DNA of 64,000 bases, taken from NCBI GenBank assembly GCA_009599575.1, contig VWND01000004.1, forward strand, positions 426,001 to 490,000, in the 5' to 3' direction. Position numbers and translations under genes: made by a program. Positions 22,831-34,418 of the stretch are shown here, one piece after another. Source of the DNA: Blumeriella jaapii. Taxonomy: Eukaryota; Ascomycota; Leotiomycetes; Helotiales; Drepanopezizaceae. Position 1 is the stretch's first letter; each line of letters starts with the position of its first letter. A model generated the notes under the pieces. That model was not told the origin of the DNA and ran no database searches. It saw only the letters and a list, made by a program, of their open reading frames with translations.

Positions 22831-23159
22831 CAAGATAAGGCGTTGCTAGATAAGAGCAAAAAGAAAGAAGGAGATCCGCGATACGATTTGCCTAAGCCCC
22901 AAACGGTTAATAATACAATGTTTGGAATTGTTTCCCCGGGACGGCTGCTCGCGGAAACACAAATGTTCCAAGTTGAACAATAGTTACACACAGATGGAAT
23001 CTTAGCACAATGCTGAGTTGTGGAGCAGGCCAATGTCGATTTCAATTTATCTCTTCCTTTGCAGATAAATTAAGACGTCGGATGATGAATGTGATACGAG
23101 AATAACAAAGCTTTCGCAAGCTGATACAGAGCCAAGATCGTACTCGCGAGGCTAGTTGT

Positions 23160-23235
23160 ACTGTATGTGTACTGTATGTACAGTACGTACTGTATGTACT
23201 GTATGTCGTACAGTGGTACTGTACAGTACAGTGCA
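23160..23235. repeat. TACTGTAC/GTACAGTAC cluster
   Basis: About ten overlapping copies of TACTGTA or TACAGTA in 75 bp, giving several nested palindromes. No coding potential. Confidence 0.85.
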
Positions 23236-23542
23236 GCGGCTATCTTTTGTCCCCTGTTCGACCAGGGTCCCCCAGAGCTTCTGATTCTATTGCCAGATAC
23301 ATAAGTAGCTCTTAAATCTCTACTGTAACAACATAAACCGGCTATTGCTATGTCCATCCAGCACAAAGCTATCCCGTAGTTTCAGTTTTGTCGACTGCTT
23401 CAATTGTGATTGTTGTGGATGCAAAGGTTGGATATATTGCCAAGGGTTACAGTACAAGCGACAAAAGATAATCGCTGTGCTGTATCTTAGCATGTACTGT
23501 ACTCCGTATGAATCTGCATTTTCACAGCAACTAGTACAGTAG

Positions 23543-23612
23543 TAGCTTTACCGTACGAGCTTTACAGTACGAGCTTTACCGTACGAGCTTTACCATACGA
23601 GCTTTACAGTAC
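23543..23612 (+). repeat. 14-bp tandem repeat (GAGCTTTACMGTAC)
   Basis: Five units in a row (the first starts TAG instead of GAG), alternating CCGTAC, CAGTAC and CCATAC at the end. It embeds the GTAC core of the motif scattered around it. Confidence 0.9.
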
Positions 23613-25630
23613 GAAGCAAGCGTTCTTGCCTATCCTCTTCCTTGACCAAAGGTTAAATGGAAGCAAAAGATACTTGCGGATTGGGAAAACAGAGATGATC
23701 ATCCCGTCGCTATATATTCTTATATTTCAACCTCTGCATTAGCCCACACCGGTTTTGACCTCGTAGCACACGCCTGATCTTGAAAAAATGTGTGGGCGAA
23801 AAGACTCGTGTCACCTGGGCCATTCTTGCCTCGAAGGAATTCGGGTTTAAATCAAAGCTGTCGAAACGAAGGCCACTTTCTTTCTTTCTTTTTGTTCGTG
23901 CTCTTCGTGGAAGAGAAACCCAGACGCCCATCAGGCATGACAGCATTCTTCAGCCCGAGTTGATCACAGCGACGCCGTGATTACGTCCCAGAGACTGACT
24001 ACCTACTCGAGGAGCATGGTAGCAGGGCGCGCCACGGCAACGAAAACACCCCCCCATCAATAACAAAATACCGCTTGCTGTATATTCAGTGCCATCTTGT
24101 TGTCAGCACAGAGTCGGCCAGACTAATCTCTCGAAAGTGAATTCCGGTACCACAGCACACAACACAGAACAGCATAGCACAGTACATACAGTACAGTACA
24201 TCTGGCGAAGGTCAAACCACGACTCCACTCCCATATTTCATCCTCGGTGGATCACGACAGCACAACTCGCCTCCTCTTCCTCATTCTCATGCAAAGCCAG
24301 ATGGATTCCGTACGCACCCGAGTTCATCGTGCCTCAGCAGTTGTATACGCGGCCCGCACAAGGTACACGCGCACCTGAGACTGCTGCTCCAGTACAGTAC
24401 GTACCCACGTTACCCACCCCACGCGCCGCCATCAGACCCGACTAGTGGAAGCAGAGACGTGCAAACTCGCGCGATGCGGGCCGCGGGAGGCGGGCCGGAT
24501 GATGTTCGCACGCCTTGCAGAGGATTGTGTGGATCTGTGGCTCTCCTCTCGGTGCTATTAAGCTTTTGAAAAAGCGTCTTGCGATGTGCGGCAACGTCTT
24601 GTCAAATTCAATCTGAGGCTGCGTCCGAGCTCGCTACACACGTCCTTCTTACGGAGGAAATGGAAACAAACGGCGAGTGGAAAGCATCGTGGGCATGGTG
24701 GAATTCACTACTGCGTGGATGCAAGCTGGTGGGTGGTGGGTGGTGAGCGCAACAATCGTGGGTGCCAGATCTTGGAATTTCTTCTGCCTTTCTCTTCTTC
24801 TTTTCGTCTTCCGTTCTTCTTCTTTTCTTTGCTCGTGTTGACTTTTCTTATCGTTCGTCTTCGTCGTCATCGGCTCCTGCGTCTGCACCACTACAGTCGT
24901 AGCATGGAGGTCGCGATCGATGCCGCGAGATCCCCGGTTTATACTTTTCGCTGTGTTTTTCACCTTGCAGTGCTGCTCGATGAGCTCGTTGACCGGCCTG
25001 GAAGACAAGCAGGAAGCTAGGATGTGGTGATCTCCCACGCTTAGACTTTGTCAAGATTTTTTCACGTTGCAGCGCTGCAACGATCCGCTTGTTGACCTTC
25101 TGCCAATCATCTCGCTTAGAGCTTTGGAGCGGTTAAGGGGGGAGGGGCTGCCCGGCGAGGAAAATGGGAAAATGGCTCATCATCACCAAACTCTGGTGAG
25201 GCATTTCCTCCATTCTCCCCCGATGTCAGAGCAAAAGACGGCCCGGAATCCCGGCGGGCTGCTGCTCTTATCACGTACTGTACAGCACAGTCGAAGAGAA
25301 GCATCATGAGACCTCTTGCGTCTGGAGCGATGCTGGGGAGCGGCCTCTGCCTGCTGCACCTACAGTGCCGTACCGCACAGTGCGATGGGACTCGGGGGGT
25401 CGGGAGCTGCTTGGCTGGATGGCATGGAAAAGGGGACACGGGGGTGCCCATGCGAGATATATAATTAGGCATGCGTAAAGAACAAAGTCGGTTTCTTCTG
25501 GCGGAGATGCTTCACCATCGCGCACTTCACCTCAGCTCAGCTCAGCGCTCGCCTCCCCTCACCTCACCTCCGAACGGGCGACGACCGGCAGCTGCGCGCC
25601 CAGCGGAACGTCGTCGACGCATCTTCGGAC

Positions 25631-26991
25631 ATGCCGGGCGAGATTGAGCCTCGCGGGAGGCAGCATTCACATCACATCAGCACGCTCGCACCCAGTACGG
25701 GCGGAATCCTCGACCGGTTCCGATCGATGATGCGATTGGCGACGGCGCAAGAGAATGGCGGAACGACGCTGTCCGATGTGCGTACTCTGGCGCCGTGCCT
25801 TCTCCTTCTCACGGGGGGCCTCGCTCTTCTCGCGCTTCTCGCTCGGCTAAATCGTTGTTGACTAACAACCACATCTCGCGACAGTTGCACTACCTCCATC
25901 TGCCGGTCCAGCACGAGCAAGCACGGCTCCAGAAACCGCGCGGCGTGCGATACAGCACGCAGGATGAGCTCTCGGGCTCTGCGCCGCACGCGCGGCGGCT
26001 GGCCAGCAACGGGGCGCCATCGCCAACCTGCTACGCCGTGAAGAGCCAGCGAGCCCGACACGCATCGCCGCAGACCGAGCCAGCGCCAGCCTCTGGCCGA
26101 CGACGCTCCTCCACGACGAGCGCCAGCACCGTCGCCCTCGTGCCGCGCCACCGCAACATCCTCTACGCCCTCGATCTGGCCCCGGCCCAGCCGCCGGTCG
26201 CGCCCACACCCCCCCACGGCGTCGTCACCACGCTCGCGCGCGTCGTCCAGCGCTGCGGCCGGCTGTCCCCCGCCGAAGCCGACTGCTACTTCGCCCAGCT
26301 GGTCGCCGGCCTGGCCTACCTGCACCACACGCTGCGGCTGGGCCACCGCGACGTGCAGCTCGCGAACCTGCTGCTCACGCCGACCGGCACGCTGAAGATC
26401 GCCAACTTCGCCTCGAGCGAGGACCTGCTGGCCGCGGCGCCGCCGCCGAAGAAGAAGAAGCGGCCGAGCGGCGCGGAGGGGGAGACGGCCGGCGGCGCCG
26501 GCGGCAGCGGCAGCGGCACGGCGCACTACGTCGCGCCCGAGGCGCTGCTCAGCCGGCAGAGCGTCGACGCCAGGGCCGTCGACATGTGGGCGGCCGGCGT
26601 CGCATATCTCGAGATGCGGACCGGGAAGCGCGCCTGGCTGCTCGCGGCCGAGGGCGCCGACGAGGGCTACGACCGCTACCTGTTCGAGCGGGTCTCGCTC
26701 TGGGGCTTCCGGCCGATCGAGAATCTGAAGAACGTACGTAGCCGCGCTGCCCTTGCGCTCCCTGCTGCCCCGGAGATGGAGCGTCGGAGGGGGAGGTGAA
26801 CGGGAATGGCATGGACTGGACTGGGCTGACGATGCGGGATGTAGGAACACTGCCGACGGGTGATGCGGTCCTTGCTCGATCCGGAACCGCAGAAGCGGAT
26901 GACGGCGTCGCAGGTGCTCCGCTCAAGCTGGTTTGCGGCTATTGAGCTCTGTGATGCGGCGTGCGCGGATTCAGACGGGCGCTACGTCTGA
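25631..26991 (+). CDS. HAL/Sat4-type protein kinase homologue, probable pseudokinase
   Basis: Model: join(25631..25777,25885..26733,26845..26991), 380 aa, phase 0 at both introns. The C-lobe aligns with the fungal HAL family (Hal4/Sat4, Hal5), which in yeast stabilises K+ and nutrient transporters at the plasma membrane. Seen: beta3 lysine-like A-V-K (100-102), catalytic-loop H-R-D (203-205) and Asn210, A-P-E (266-268), 'AVDMWAAGVAYLEMRTGKR', and the late-C-lobe 'LLDPEPQKRMTASQVL'. Missing: a glycine-rich loop, an alphaC glutamate (Ser/Thr in its place) and the DFG motif, which is N-F-A at 223-225; the HRDxK lysine is Gln207. About 20 Gly/Lys/Pro-rich residues are inserted after NFA. Catalysis is therefore unlikely; a scaffold or allosteric role, or early decay, is possible. 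Confidence 0.8.
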
Positions 26992-27314
26992 GGATGACAA
27001 TACCATCATCCATGAATGAATGCAGCGGGCGTCGTGGGGTGCGAAGGGAGAATGGCGAGTGGCGCGTAGGCAGTTAGTTGGTTTGGCTATCGGTGAGCCT
27101 CCTCAGGAGCTCAGGAGCAGGCAACTGTTATCTGGAGGCTGGCTTGGTTCATTTTTTGTTGGTGTTCGGGCTTAGAGGCAGCTGCTGGTATATAGAATGG
27201 GGAGATCGGGAGCAGTAGGTAGAGACAGATCACGGGGAGAGTAATAGAACTACATGTGAACACTCACGCCCACTCAAGCCCTTGCCGCGCTCAAGGTGGA
27301 CGAGAGAGCGAGAA
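26992..27314. other. kinase 3' flank
   Basis: No coding signal. Holds the 3' end of the kinase-like transcript and runs into the minisatellite. Confidence 0.6.
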
Positions 27315-27697
27315 CAAGTTCACCAGTCCAGAGACAGCAAGACATGCAAGAAGTTCACCAGTCCACAGAGACAGCATGGCAAGCAGAAAGACACAGTCCC
27401 GAAGGTTTAGTCCAGAGACCACAAGGCATTCAGAAGTTCACGAGTCCAGAGACAGCAAGGCAAGCACAGAGACACACTCCCGAAGGTTTAGTCCACCGAG
27501 ACCACAAAGCATGCAAGAAGTTCACCAGTCCAGAGATAATAAGATATGCAAGAAGTTTATTATTTCACAGAGATAGCATAGCAAGCAGAGAAGACACAGT
27601 TCCGAAGGTTTAGTCCACAGAGACCACAAAGCATACAAAAAGTTCACCAGTCCACAGAGACAGCAAGGCAAGCAGAGAGACACAGTCCCGAAGGTTT
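27315..27697 (+). repeat. minisatellite, irregular 80-120-bp units
   Basis: Degenerate tandem array with the landmarks AAGTTCACCAGTCCA, GAGACAGCA and CCCGAAGGTTTAGTCC. The last one recurs at about 27398, 27479, 27600 and 27688, so the unit length varies. One unit near 27535-27600 is AT-shifted. It gives spurious repetitive reading frames. Confidence 0.85.
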
Positions 27698-27874
27698 TCA
27701 TTGTCATAGCAATCGCACCATCCCGAATGCCTGCATTGTCATCACATAACCCAAAACACAAATATGTATATCCATCCAACCAACCCAATCATCCTGAATT
27801 ACAAAAGAATCTTTTGGTCTATAGAAGAAGCAAAACGGACGTACACCACCCAAACGACGTCGAGAACGAGCCGT

Positions 27875-29358
27875 TTAGACCAGCACGAAGGCAGCGGCGG
27901 CGGCGAAGAGGGCCACGAGGGCACCGGCCTTCATCTGGGATGCTGCACCGGTGGCGACGTTGGGGTCGGTGGATGGTCCTGTGGGACGTGCGGTTAGCTT
28001 CTGGTTTGGGGGTGTGTGTGAATGGGATGAGATGCTCAAATGGTGAGGCATTGCGTGGAAGAGGAGGCGGATGGGGGGGGGGCTGGGAAGCGTGCGTAGG
28101 TGCAAAGTGCGAACGAGCAAAACCGGGGGATAAACACAAGGGAAGGCATACCTGTGGGCACGGGGCCGTAAGCACCGGCAGTTCCAACGGGTACGGTGTT
28201 GTTGCCATTTGGTACAGGGTAGGAGACGGGTCCAGTAGGCTTGCCATTGCCAGCGCGAGTGGGGGATGCGGATGCGGATGGGGTGGTGGAGGAGGTGGTG
28301 TTGGTGTCTTTGCAAGAGAGATCGAACAGGGGAGTGGTGCTGAGGGTGGTGCCGACAACACCGAAATGAGGTTGCTTGTCCATGGCAGTGTTGGCATCGA
28401 CCAATGTGTACCAGTAGGTCTCGATGCTGCCGAACAGCTTGTTGCATCCGACGGCTTCGTAGCTGGAGGGTCGGTTAGCATGTGTGAAGATTCATGTCTG
28501 CAGAGCAGGACGACGAGGGAACGCAGTCGCTCAGTAGACAGTGGTTGGGGTGGAGGAAACGTACTATGAGCGCGCATTGTCGGGCGAAGGCACGGCAAGG
28601 ACAGAGACCGGGCCTCCCACAGGCCATCCAGTCTCGGTGATGATGATTTCCTTTCCACCGGAGACGCCCTTCATGATGTCAAGGGCGTTGTCGAACAGCT
28701 TGGGGGCGTTCTCGATGCTGTTGCCATCTTCGGTCTGGAAGTAGGGGAAGGTGTTCATGCCCAAAAAGTCACACTCCGGGATCACGGGAGCGCTGGTGGT
28801 GTTGCGCCAGGCGTCGTAGGTATCCGAGTGGCCGACTTTGATAGACAGACCGGCATCGGCCACGGCTTTCTTGAGCTGTCGGATGTAGCTCACGAGCTGG
28901 TCGGGCTGTGCTCCCACGGCGAGAGGGTCGTTCTCGAGGCCCTTCTTCGAGATACGGTACAGGTCCTCGGATCCCATGGAGAGGGCGTTGATGAGGCCGG
29001 TGAAAGCGTCGCCGTAGAGGGCGACGGCCTTCAGGAACGCAGCAATCTCGTTGTCAATGTGACTCTGGGGGGCGGAAGCCCAGAGGCCCAGGAAGAGACG
29101 AGTGTTCGTCGCAATGGCAGCCGGAATGGCGGAGATGGGGTCGTTCGTGGTGCCGTCCTGGATCATGGTGTAGAGTCGGGCGCTGGAGAACGCTCCATCG
29201 GTTCCCGCCAGGCCCTTGGCCGCGTTGAACTCGGCAGTGAAAGCTGCCTCGTCCTTGGTTTGGCCATCACGAGAGACCGCGCCGTAGTTGAATCCACGGT
29301 GAACCTGGGCGGCCGCGATCGAGAGGCAGGTAGCCAGGGAAAGCAGGGAGGAGCGCAT
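27875..29358 (-). CDS. GPI-anchored GH17 endo-1,3-beta-glucosidase (EglC-like)
   Basis: Model: complement(join(27875..27978,28152..28462,28565..29358)), 402 aa; introns of 102 and 173 bp in phase. Signal peptide (MRSSLLSLATCLSIAAAQ), then the GH17 barrel beginning 'HRGFNYGAVSRDG'. Putative acid/base Glu131 in S-M-G-S-E-D-L-Y and nucleophile Glu242 in I-T-E-T-G-W-P. After the catalytic domain come the conserved 'GVVGTTLSTTPLFDLSC', a Ser/Thr/Pro-rich linker with N-glycosylation sites, and a hydrophobic C-terminus (ALVALFAAAAAFVLV) after small residues that would serve as a GPI site. Family role: cutting or remodelling beta-1,3-glucan in the cell wall. A TATATA-type box lies at 29526-29533, about 170 bp upstream. 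The last 33 residues are on a separate exon, so GPI anchoring depends on intron 2 splicing. Confidence 0.92.
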
Positions 29359-31255
29359 GGTGATTAATAAGAATTGTTCAGTGCAATAAAGCAAGTAGCG
29401 AGTGTGTGAGTGTCCGACAGACCAAAATAAACACGACAAGTGGAAATAAATGAAAGCTCTGGCGAGGTTGAGCTGGGTTGACGAAGTGTTGATAGGGAAA
29501 GGGGAGAGGCAGAGTGGGCGACAAGATATATAAACGACTATCTTTAGCTTTCCGCTGTCCCTGATTGGGTTAGATTGACCTAGCAGGGAGCGAGCCTTCA
29601 AACTCGAGTGGCTACTTAATGCTCAGTATTGGCTGGAACCCTGGATGATGGGAGAACCTGGCGTCTTGGCCGGCTGGGCAGGTAGAACTACGTGGCCCTC
29701 GAGGCGTGTGGAGAGGGAGTCAAGGTTCGAACGAGGACCAGCACTGGCTGGCGGACGCAATGAAATCTTTTCTTCCAACCCCTTCTCCGAGCACCGAACG
29801 ACTCCCCAAAAGATGCCTCCGGTGGAAGGGTACCAGCGGCCAGCTGGTCACCTACGGTACAGTACTGTACTGTTCTGTACCAACTAATATCTCATCCTCC
29901 ACCGTGACAGCGGATCTCCTGTGAGTGTGAGACCTGTGGAGTCTCAGAGGCACAGCCATCCTTGGGACGGGCAGGGGATCCGCATAAAATAGGGGAAAGG
30001 AGCCAATGAATAGCCGGAACCATGCGAACAAATTTTTGCTTTCCATTCGGAGGTCTGGATCGGGGGAGATTAAGCTGTACTGTGCTGTAGGTCAAAACAT
30101 TCCTTAACAATCTCACATGGTTCTCATTTCCGAACATGCGTGCACGCTCTCTGTACCACGCACAACCTGTCTTACTTTCAGAGTACACCAAAAGCAGACG
30201 AAAGAAAAGGAAGAGAAGAAGACTGGAAAAGAAGAAGGGAAAGAAGAACAAAAAGATGTAGAAGCGCAAGGAAAAGAAGAAGAAGAAGAATAGCGAAAAG
30301 AAGAAAACACACGCTTGGACGGCAAAATTGCCTCATCTCCTCTATCCAGTGTTGACTCAGGCCTGGCCACGTTTGAGAATTAAGCGAGGGCGTGCGGGTA
30401 TCCAACAACAACAGCTAAGCGACCACCCCATGACACTCATCATCGGTAGGCTCATGAGAGCGCTTGATAATCACACCTCGCTTGTCGCAAGATTTGTGAC
30501 ACGGGCCAACAGCAGCAATAACAACAACAACAAGCATAACGACCCCGATGCTCAGAAAAGTTTAACAAGGGAAATCGTGCGAATGCTGAAAGAGTGACAC
30601 CCGAGATCACGAACATGTTTGATTGAAAGGAAGTACCATGTAATTAGGTATCTGTTCTCCAGCGCCACGCCAAATGAGCTTACACGTGTATTGAAACTGA
30701 CAGCGCAAAGGAACGGCGAGGGTCTAACCAAAGCAGGTGATATCGCGCTTTCCGTTGCCGCGATGCCATTTAAATCTTCATCTTTCCATCTCCTGAGATC
30801 AACGCACAGCCATCCTTCGAATACCCAATCTACTCCAAATCCCACGTCCATCAAATACTGCACAGTACTATCTAATCCCATCCCGGCCACCCATCAATCA
30901 CAATCACCAACGCATCAAACCGCGACAAAACGGTCACGCTCTCGCCTTTCTCAGACGGCCCGCTCCAGGGATCAAAGTGAATCAACCAATTCACCGTTCC
31001 CATATCATTTCGACTCTACCGCGAACACTTGAAAATAAACCCCTTCCTTTTTCTTTCTCCTTACCTACCTAGTAAAAATAGCATTTTTGCAAAAAGTATG
31101 CTGCAGATCTCTGGCATACTCCGCTGCTTATCCCGTGCTGTGTCTCTTGCAATTGGGACAACCAAAAAACCTATGGTATTTGTCACACTTATACATCTGC
31201 TGTTGATGTTGTTATTTGATCTTGCTATGTCGTCATTAATCACTACATTTCAAGT
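29359..31255. other. spacer with GAAGAA microsatellite
   Basis: About 1.9 kb. Contains the GH17 promoter, a TACAGTACTGTAC palindrome at about 29861, purine-rich GAAGAA/GAAAAG runs at about 30195-30310, and CAACAA runs near 30515. No gene recognised. Confidence 0.55.
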
Positions 31256-31312
31256 TAATAGTGGGATGTTCGAGTGCCCGCAGAATAATGGTGGGAAGGC
31301 AGCCCACTATTA
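31256..31312. mobile_element. short palindromic element (57 bp) with TAATAGTGGG ends
   Basis: Starts TAATAGTGGG and ends CCCACTATTA. The right 45 bp match the reverse complement of the left arm of the element at 38326-38412 (CGAGTGCCCGCAGAATAA and GTGGGAAGGCAGCCCACTATTA). The left arm is shortened. Likely a deleted MITE or a solo end of a DNA transposon. Confidence 0.6.
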
Positions 31313-31917
31313 TATTTAGCAAGAGAATAAAAAAGGTGATAGAATGAAGTGGTTTCATAACAATGAGTATTCTTGTGTCAGTAAATTACAATAGTAAGAT
31401 AGGTAGGTATCGCTTAAATTTTCAAAAATTATTATTTCACCACAGATCTTTCTGATGCTAGAATATGTTTTGCAGTATGGCAGCTTACAAGAACTCAATA
31501 ACGATACAAGTTAGAGGGGCAACGAAGTCTTTGTGAAAGATTATCGAAAATAAAAAAAAATAAACAAAAAGCGTGTTTGTATAATGCACTAAACATGTTG
31601 AAAATAATAAAGCAACCCTTTTTATTGTGTAATGTTAAAGAAGCAATCAGTGCACTCAGAACATGTTGGTTTGGTTGACTTGTGTAGTATTCAGCTATGG
31701 AGGTTGTGCGTGATGCGCCTGGGGGCCCAGTGTTAGTCATGTGGCAACCACGTGACACTATATCGAGCAGCAAATCTTTATTCACATCCTACTCAGCTAG
31801 AAGCACCTAGTTATCCCATATTGTCATAACATCGTCATCTCATTGGTTATTTAAGTATCTTCGCTCCCTCGCTGACTTACTTCTCAACCCGGCCTATCTA
31901 TCCTATTTCATCTTCAA
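31313..31917. other. AT-rich 3' flank of GH3 gene
   Basis: Low-GC DNA after the palindromic element. No coding signal beyond short random frames. Confidence 0.55.
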
Positions 31918-34418
31918 CTAGACAACACTAAACCCTCCGCTGACCTTCAAATCCCGACTGCTAAACCCCACACTCACGCCGAATTCCCCATCGGGTATGA
32001 CCCAGTCCTGGCTCACTATGTCCCAGTAACTGAGATCCCTTCTCATCAGCCCAAAGCTGACCGTCTCGCTCGCGCCCGGAGCCAGAAAAACCTTCTCGAA
32101 GCCCCTCAGCTGCCGAGGCGGCGTGCCCGCCGGCGCGCTCTCCGGCAGCGAGAGATACAGCTGCGGGACTTCGGCACCAGCCACAGACCCCGTGTTGGTC
32201 AGCGTAACGGTGACGGTGTAGAGGTGCTCCCAGAGCGCGGGGTTACCTCCGGGAACGGTGGGAGCAGTAGGGGTCAGGGGGGAGATGCTCTCCACGAGGC
32301 GCGACACGGCGAGGTCGGCCAGCGCGAACGAGGTGTACGAGAGACCGAAGCCGAACTCGTAGCGGACGGAGAGGTTGCGCGCGTCGAAGTGGCGATAATC
32401 GATCTCCAGCTTCTCCTCAAACCATACCTGCCACGCGTCCACACCGGTGTCGTTGACGGCCGTGGTGAGCTTGCCGTTGTAGTCGTCGTTGCGGAGAGCG
32501 ATGGTGTACGGCAGCTTGCCGGAGGGGTTGACGGCGCCGTACAACACGTCGACGATGCTGTTGCCGGCCTCCTGGCCGGCGTAGTGCGCGGCGAGGATGG
32601 CGGTGACGTTGGGGTGGTCGGCGAAGGGCAGGTCGTTGATGCCGGAGGAGTGCGTGACGACGATGGTGTTGCGGCAGAAGGCCGCCACGGACGCGACGAC
32701 TTCGTTGCCGTGCCAGTCGAGCTCGAGTGATGACCTGTCCAGGGATTCCTCCGCCCAGGTTTTGAGGAAGACAAGGCAGGCTTCTGGCTCCTCGTGAACG
32801 GCAAGATCGGTGGCGATGTTCTTGGTGGCGATAAGTGTGTTGTTGAGCCAATATTGCAGGAATGTACCGTCTGCCTTCGCGCGGGCTTTGATAGCTTCGA
32901 GAGGTGTGACGAGATATGTCAGTCTGCCAGTCCCAGATCCGCCTCCGGCGACCAAATTGCCATATTCGTAATCATCCTGATTGAGGAATCCTTGTGTGAC
33001 CTCGCTGGCATCGTTTCCGAAGACGGCAATGGACTTGGGCTTTTGGAGGGGTAGAGTGTTGTTTAGGTTTTTGAGTAGGACAGTGGACGAAGCGCCATGC
33101 TTGCGGATCAGGTCCCCGTGATCGGCACGGACGTCGCGGCTGCTGGTACCGTTGAGTACATACTGATCCAACCATGAGCCTCTGACATGAAAAGTGTTCA
33201 GATATGCAGATGAAGGGTCAACGGATGGGTAGTCCTTGTCTTGACCGAGCCAGAAGTAGGGTGTCATGATGCGGATGACCATGTCGTCCACGCGAGTCGA
33301 TTGCAGCGTGCCATTGTTGACAGCGAGAGTGACGTTGCCCCCAAAGTCGGAAAGGCCGGTGAAAAATCTTGACCCGTAGAGCCCCAAGCCACCAGGCATG
33401 TTCATGTCGAGTCCGGCTTCGATTGAAGGGACGCCGGAATGCGTTGCGCCCCAGTCAGACATCACATAACCTTGGAATCCAAGCTCTTCCTTGAGGTATC
33501 CATTCAAGGATTTGGAGTTCTGGCAGCCGTAGGATCCATTGATGCGTTGGTAGCTGCACATAACACTTGCAACGCCAGCCTTGACGGCATTAGCGAAGGG
33601 CCACATGTAAAGTTCGTGCATGGTTCTGTCATCGATGTTGGTGGAGAGGGCTTCCTGGGTGATGAGGAGAGAATCCCTATTGTTGGCATCGCGGGCAAAG
33701 GTCGGATTTCGCTGTGTTTCTTGCTCGTTACCGATCCAGTGCTTTGCACATGCTTGGAGACCGTTGCTTTGGAGGCCGCTAATTGTCTGCTCCATGGCGA
33801 CACCAGTCAGGTATGGGTCCGGAGAGAAACCTTCCCAGTTACGCCCGCCATATGCTGACCTCCCAAGCGGACCTGCAACGGGACTGTGAATTTTAGCGAA
33901 GGACAAAAGACATGGAGGATGGTGTTACCTCAGGGCAACCGTGGCACCTTTGCCTCTAAACTCAGCTCCCATCGCGACACCCCTTTCATACATCAACTTG
34001 CGGTCGAATGAGGCAGCCGTAGTTACACCAGCTGGGAACACACTCGCAAAGTCTACAGTACGGATGGCTAGAGGACCATCTTGGAGACAGAGACCAGGGA
34101 AGCCGAGACGAGGAATGGCTCGGATGTTGCCAACACATGGCCCAGGTCGTCCTGTAACCATCCAAGCTTTTTCTTCGAGTGTCAGTTGGGCGACAAAGTC
34201 TGTCGCTTTCGCCAAAGCGTCTTCCCAGCCACCAGACCCTGTGGCATTTGCTGCTTAATTTTAGCATGAAGAGCATAAATAGGATCTCAAAAGAACTTAC
34301 GAGAAGGGTAGACTGCTGGAGAGTGCCCATATTGGCCCAGGATGGTGGCTTTCGGATGTTGGACCACAGTAAGAGCTGGCGCGAGAAGAGTAGCCACTAC
34401 TAACAAGGAATAAAGCAT
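31918..34418 (-). CDS. secreted GH3 beta-glucosidase
   Basis: Model: complement(join(31918..33883,33929..34250,34301..34418)), 801 aa; introns of 45 and 50 bp. Signal peptide MLYSLLVVATLLAPALT, then the GH3 TIM barrel ('KATDFVAQLTLEEKAWMVTG', P-V-A-G-P-L-G-R, K-H-W-I-G-N-E-Q), with the nucleophile Asp at about residue 290 in Y-V-M-S-D-W-G-A. The alpha/beta sandwich ('TVLLKNLNNTLPL', 'HYAGQEAGNSIVDVLYGAVNPSGKLP') and a C-terminal fibronectin type III-like domain ('TVTLTNTGSVAGAEVPQLYL', 'LRGFEKVFLAPG') follow. Family role: hydrolysis of terminal beta-glucosyl residues from cellobiose and related oligosaccharides outside the cell. Several N-glycosylation sequons. A TATATATA lies at 34495-34502, about 80 bp upstream. 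Full length for a fungal GH3. Confidence 0.95.

Larger units (their letters stand above)
22831..25630. other. gene-poor spacer with GTACAGTAC motifs
   Basis: About 2.8 kb without a recognisable gene. Dense in TACTGTAC/GTACAGTA words at 23160-23235, 23450-23545, 24180-24200, 24391 and 25275. The last 100 bp (CTCAGCTCAG, CTCACCTCAC) form the leader of the kinase-like gene. Confidence 0.6.

Noticed and set aside
23160..23612. CRISPR-like array
   Set aside because: The repeats are contiguous short palindromes without spacers, and the DNA is fungal.
25672..26850. 392-aa frame on the minus strand opposite the kinase-like gene
   Set aside because: Shadow of GC-rich coding DNA; Arg/Ala/Gly-rich without family features, while the + strand carries kinase motifs and valid introns.
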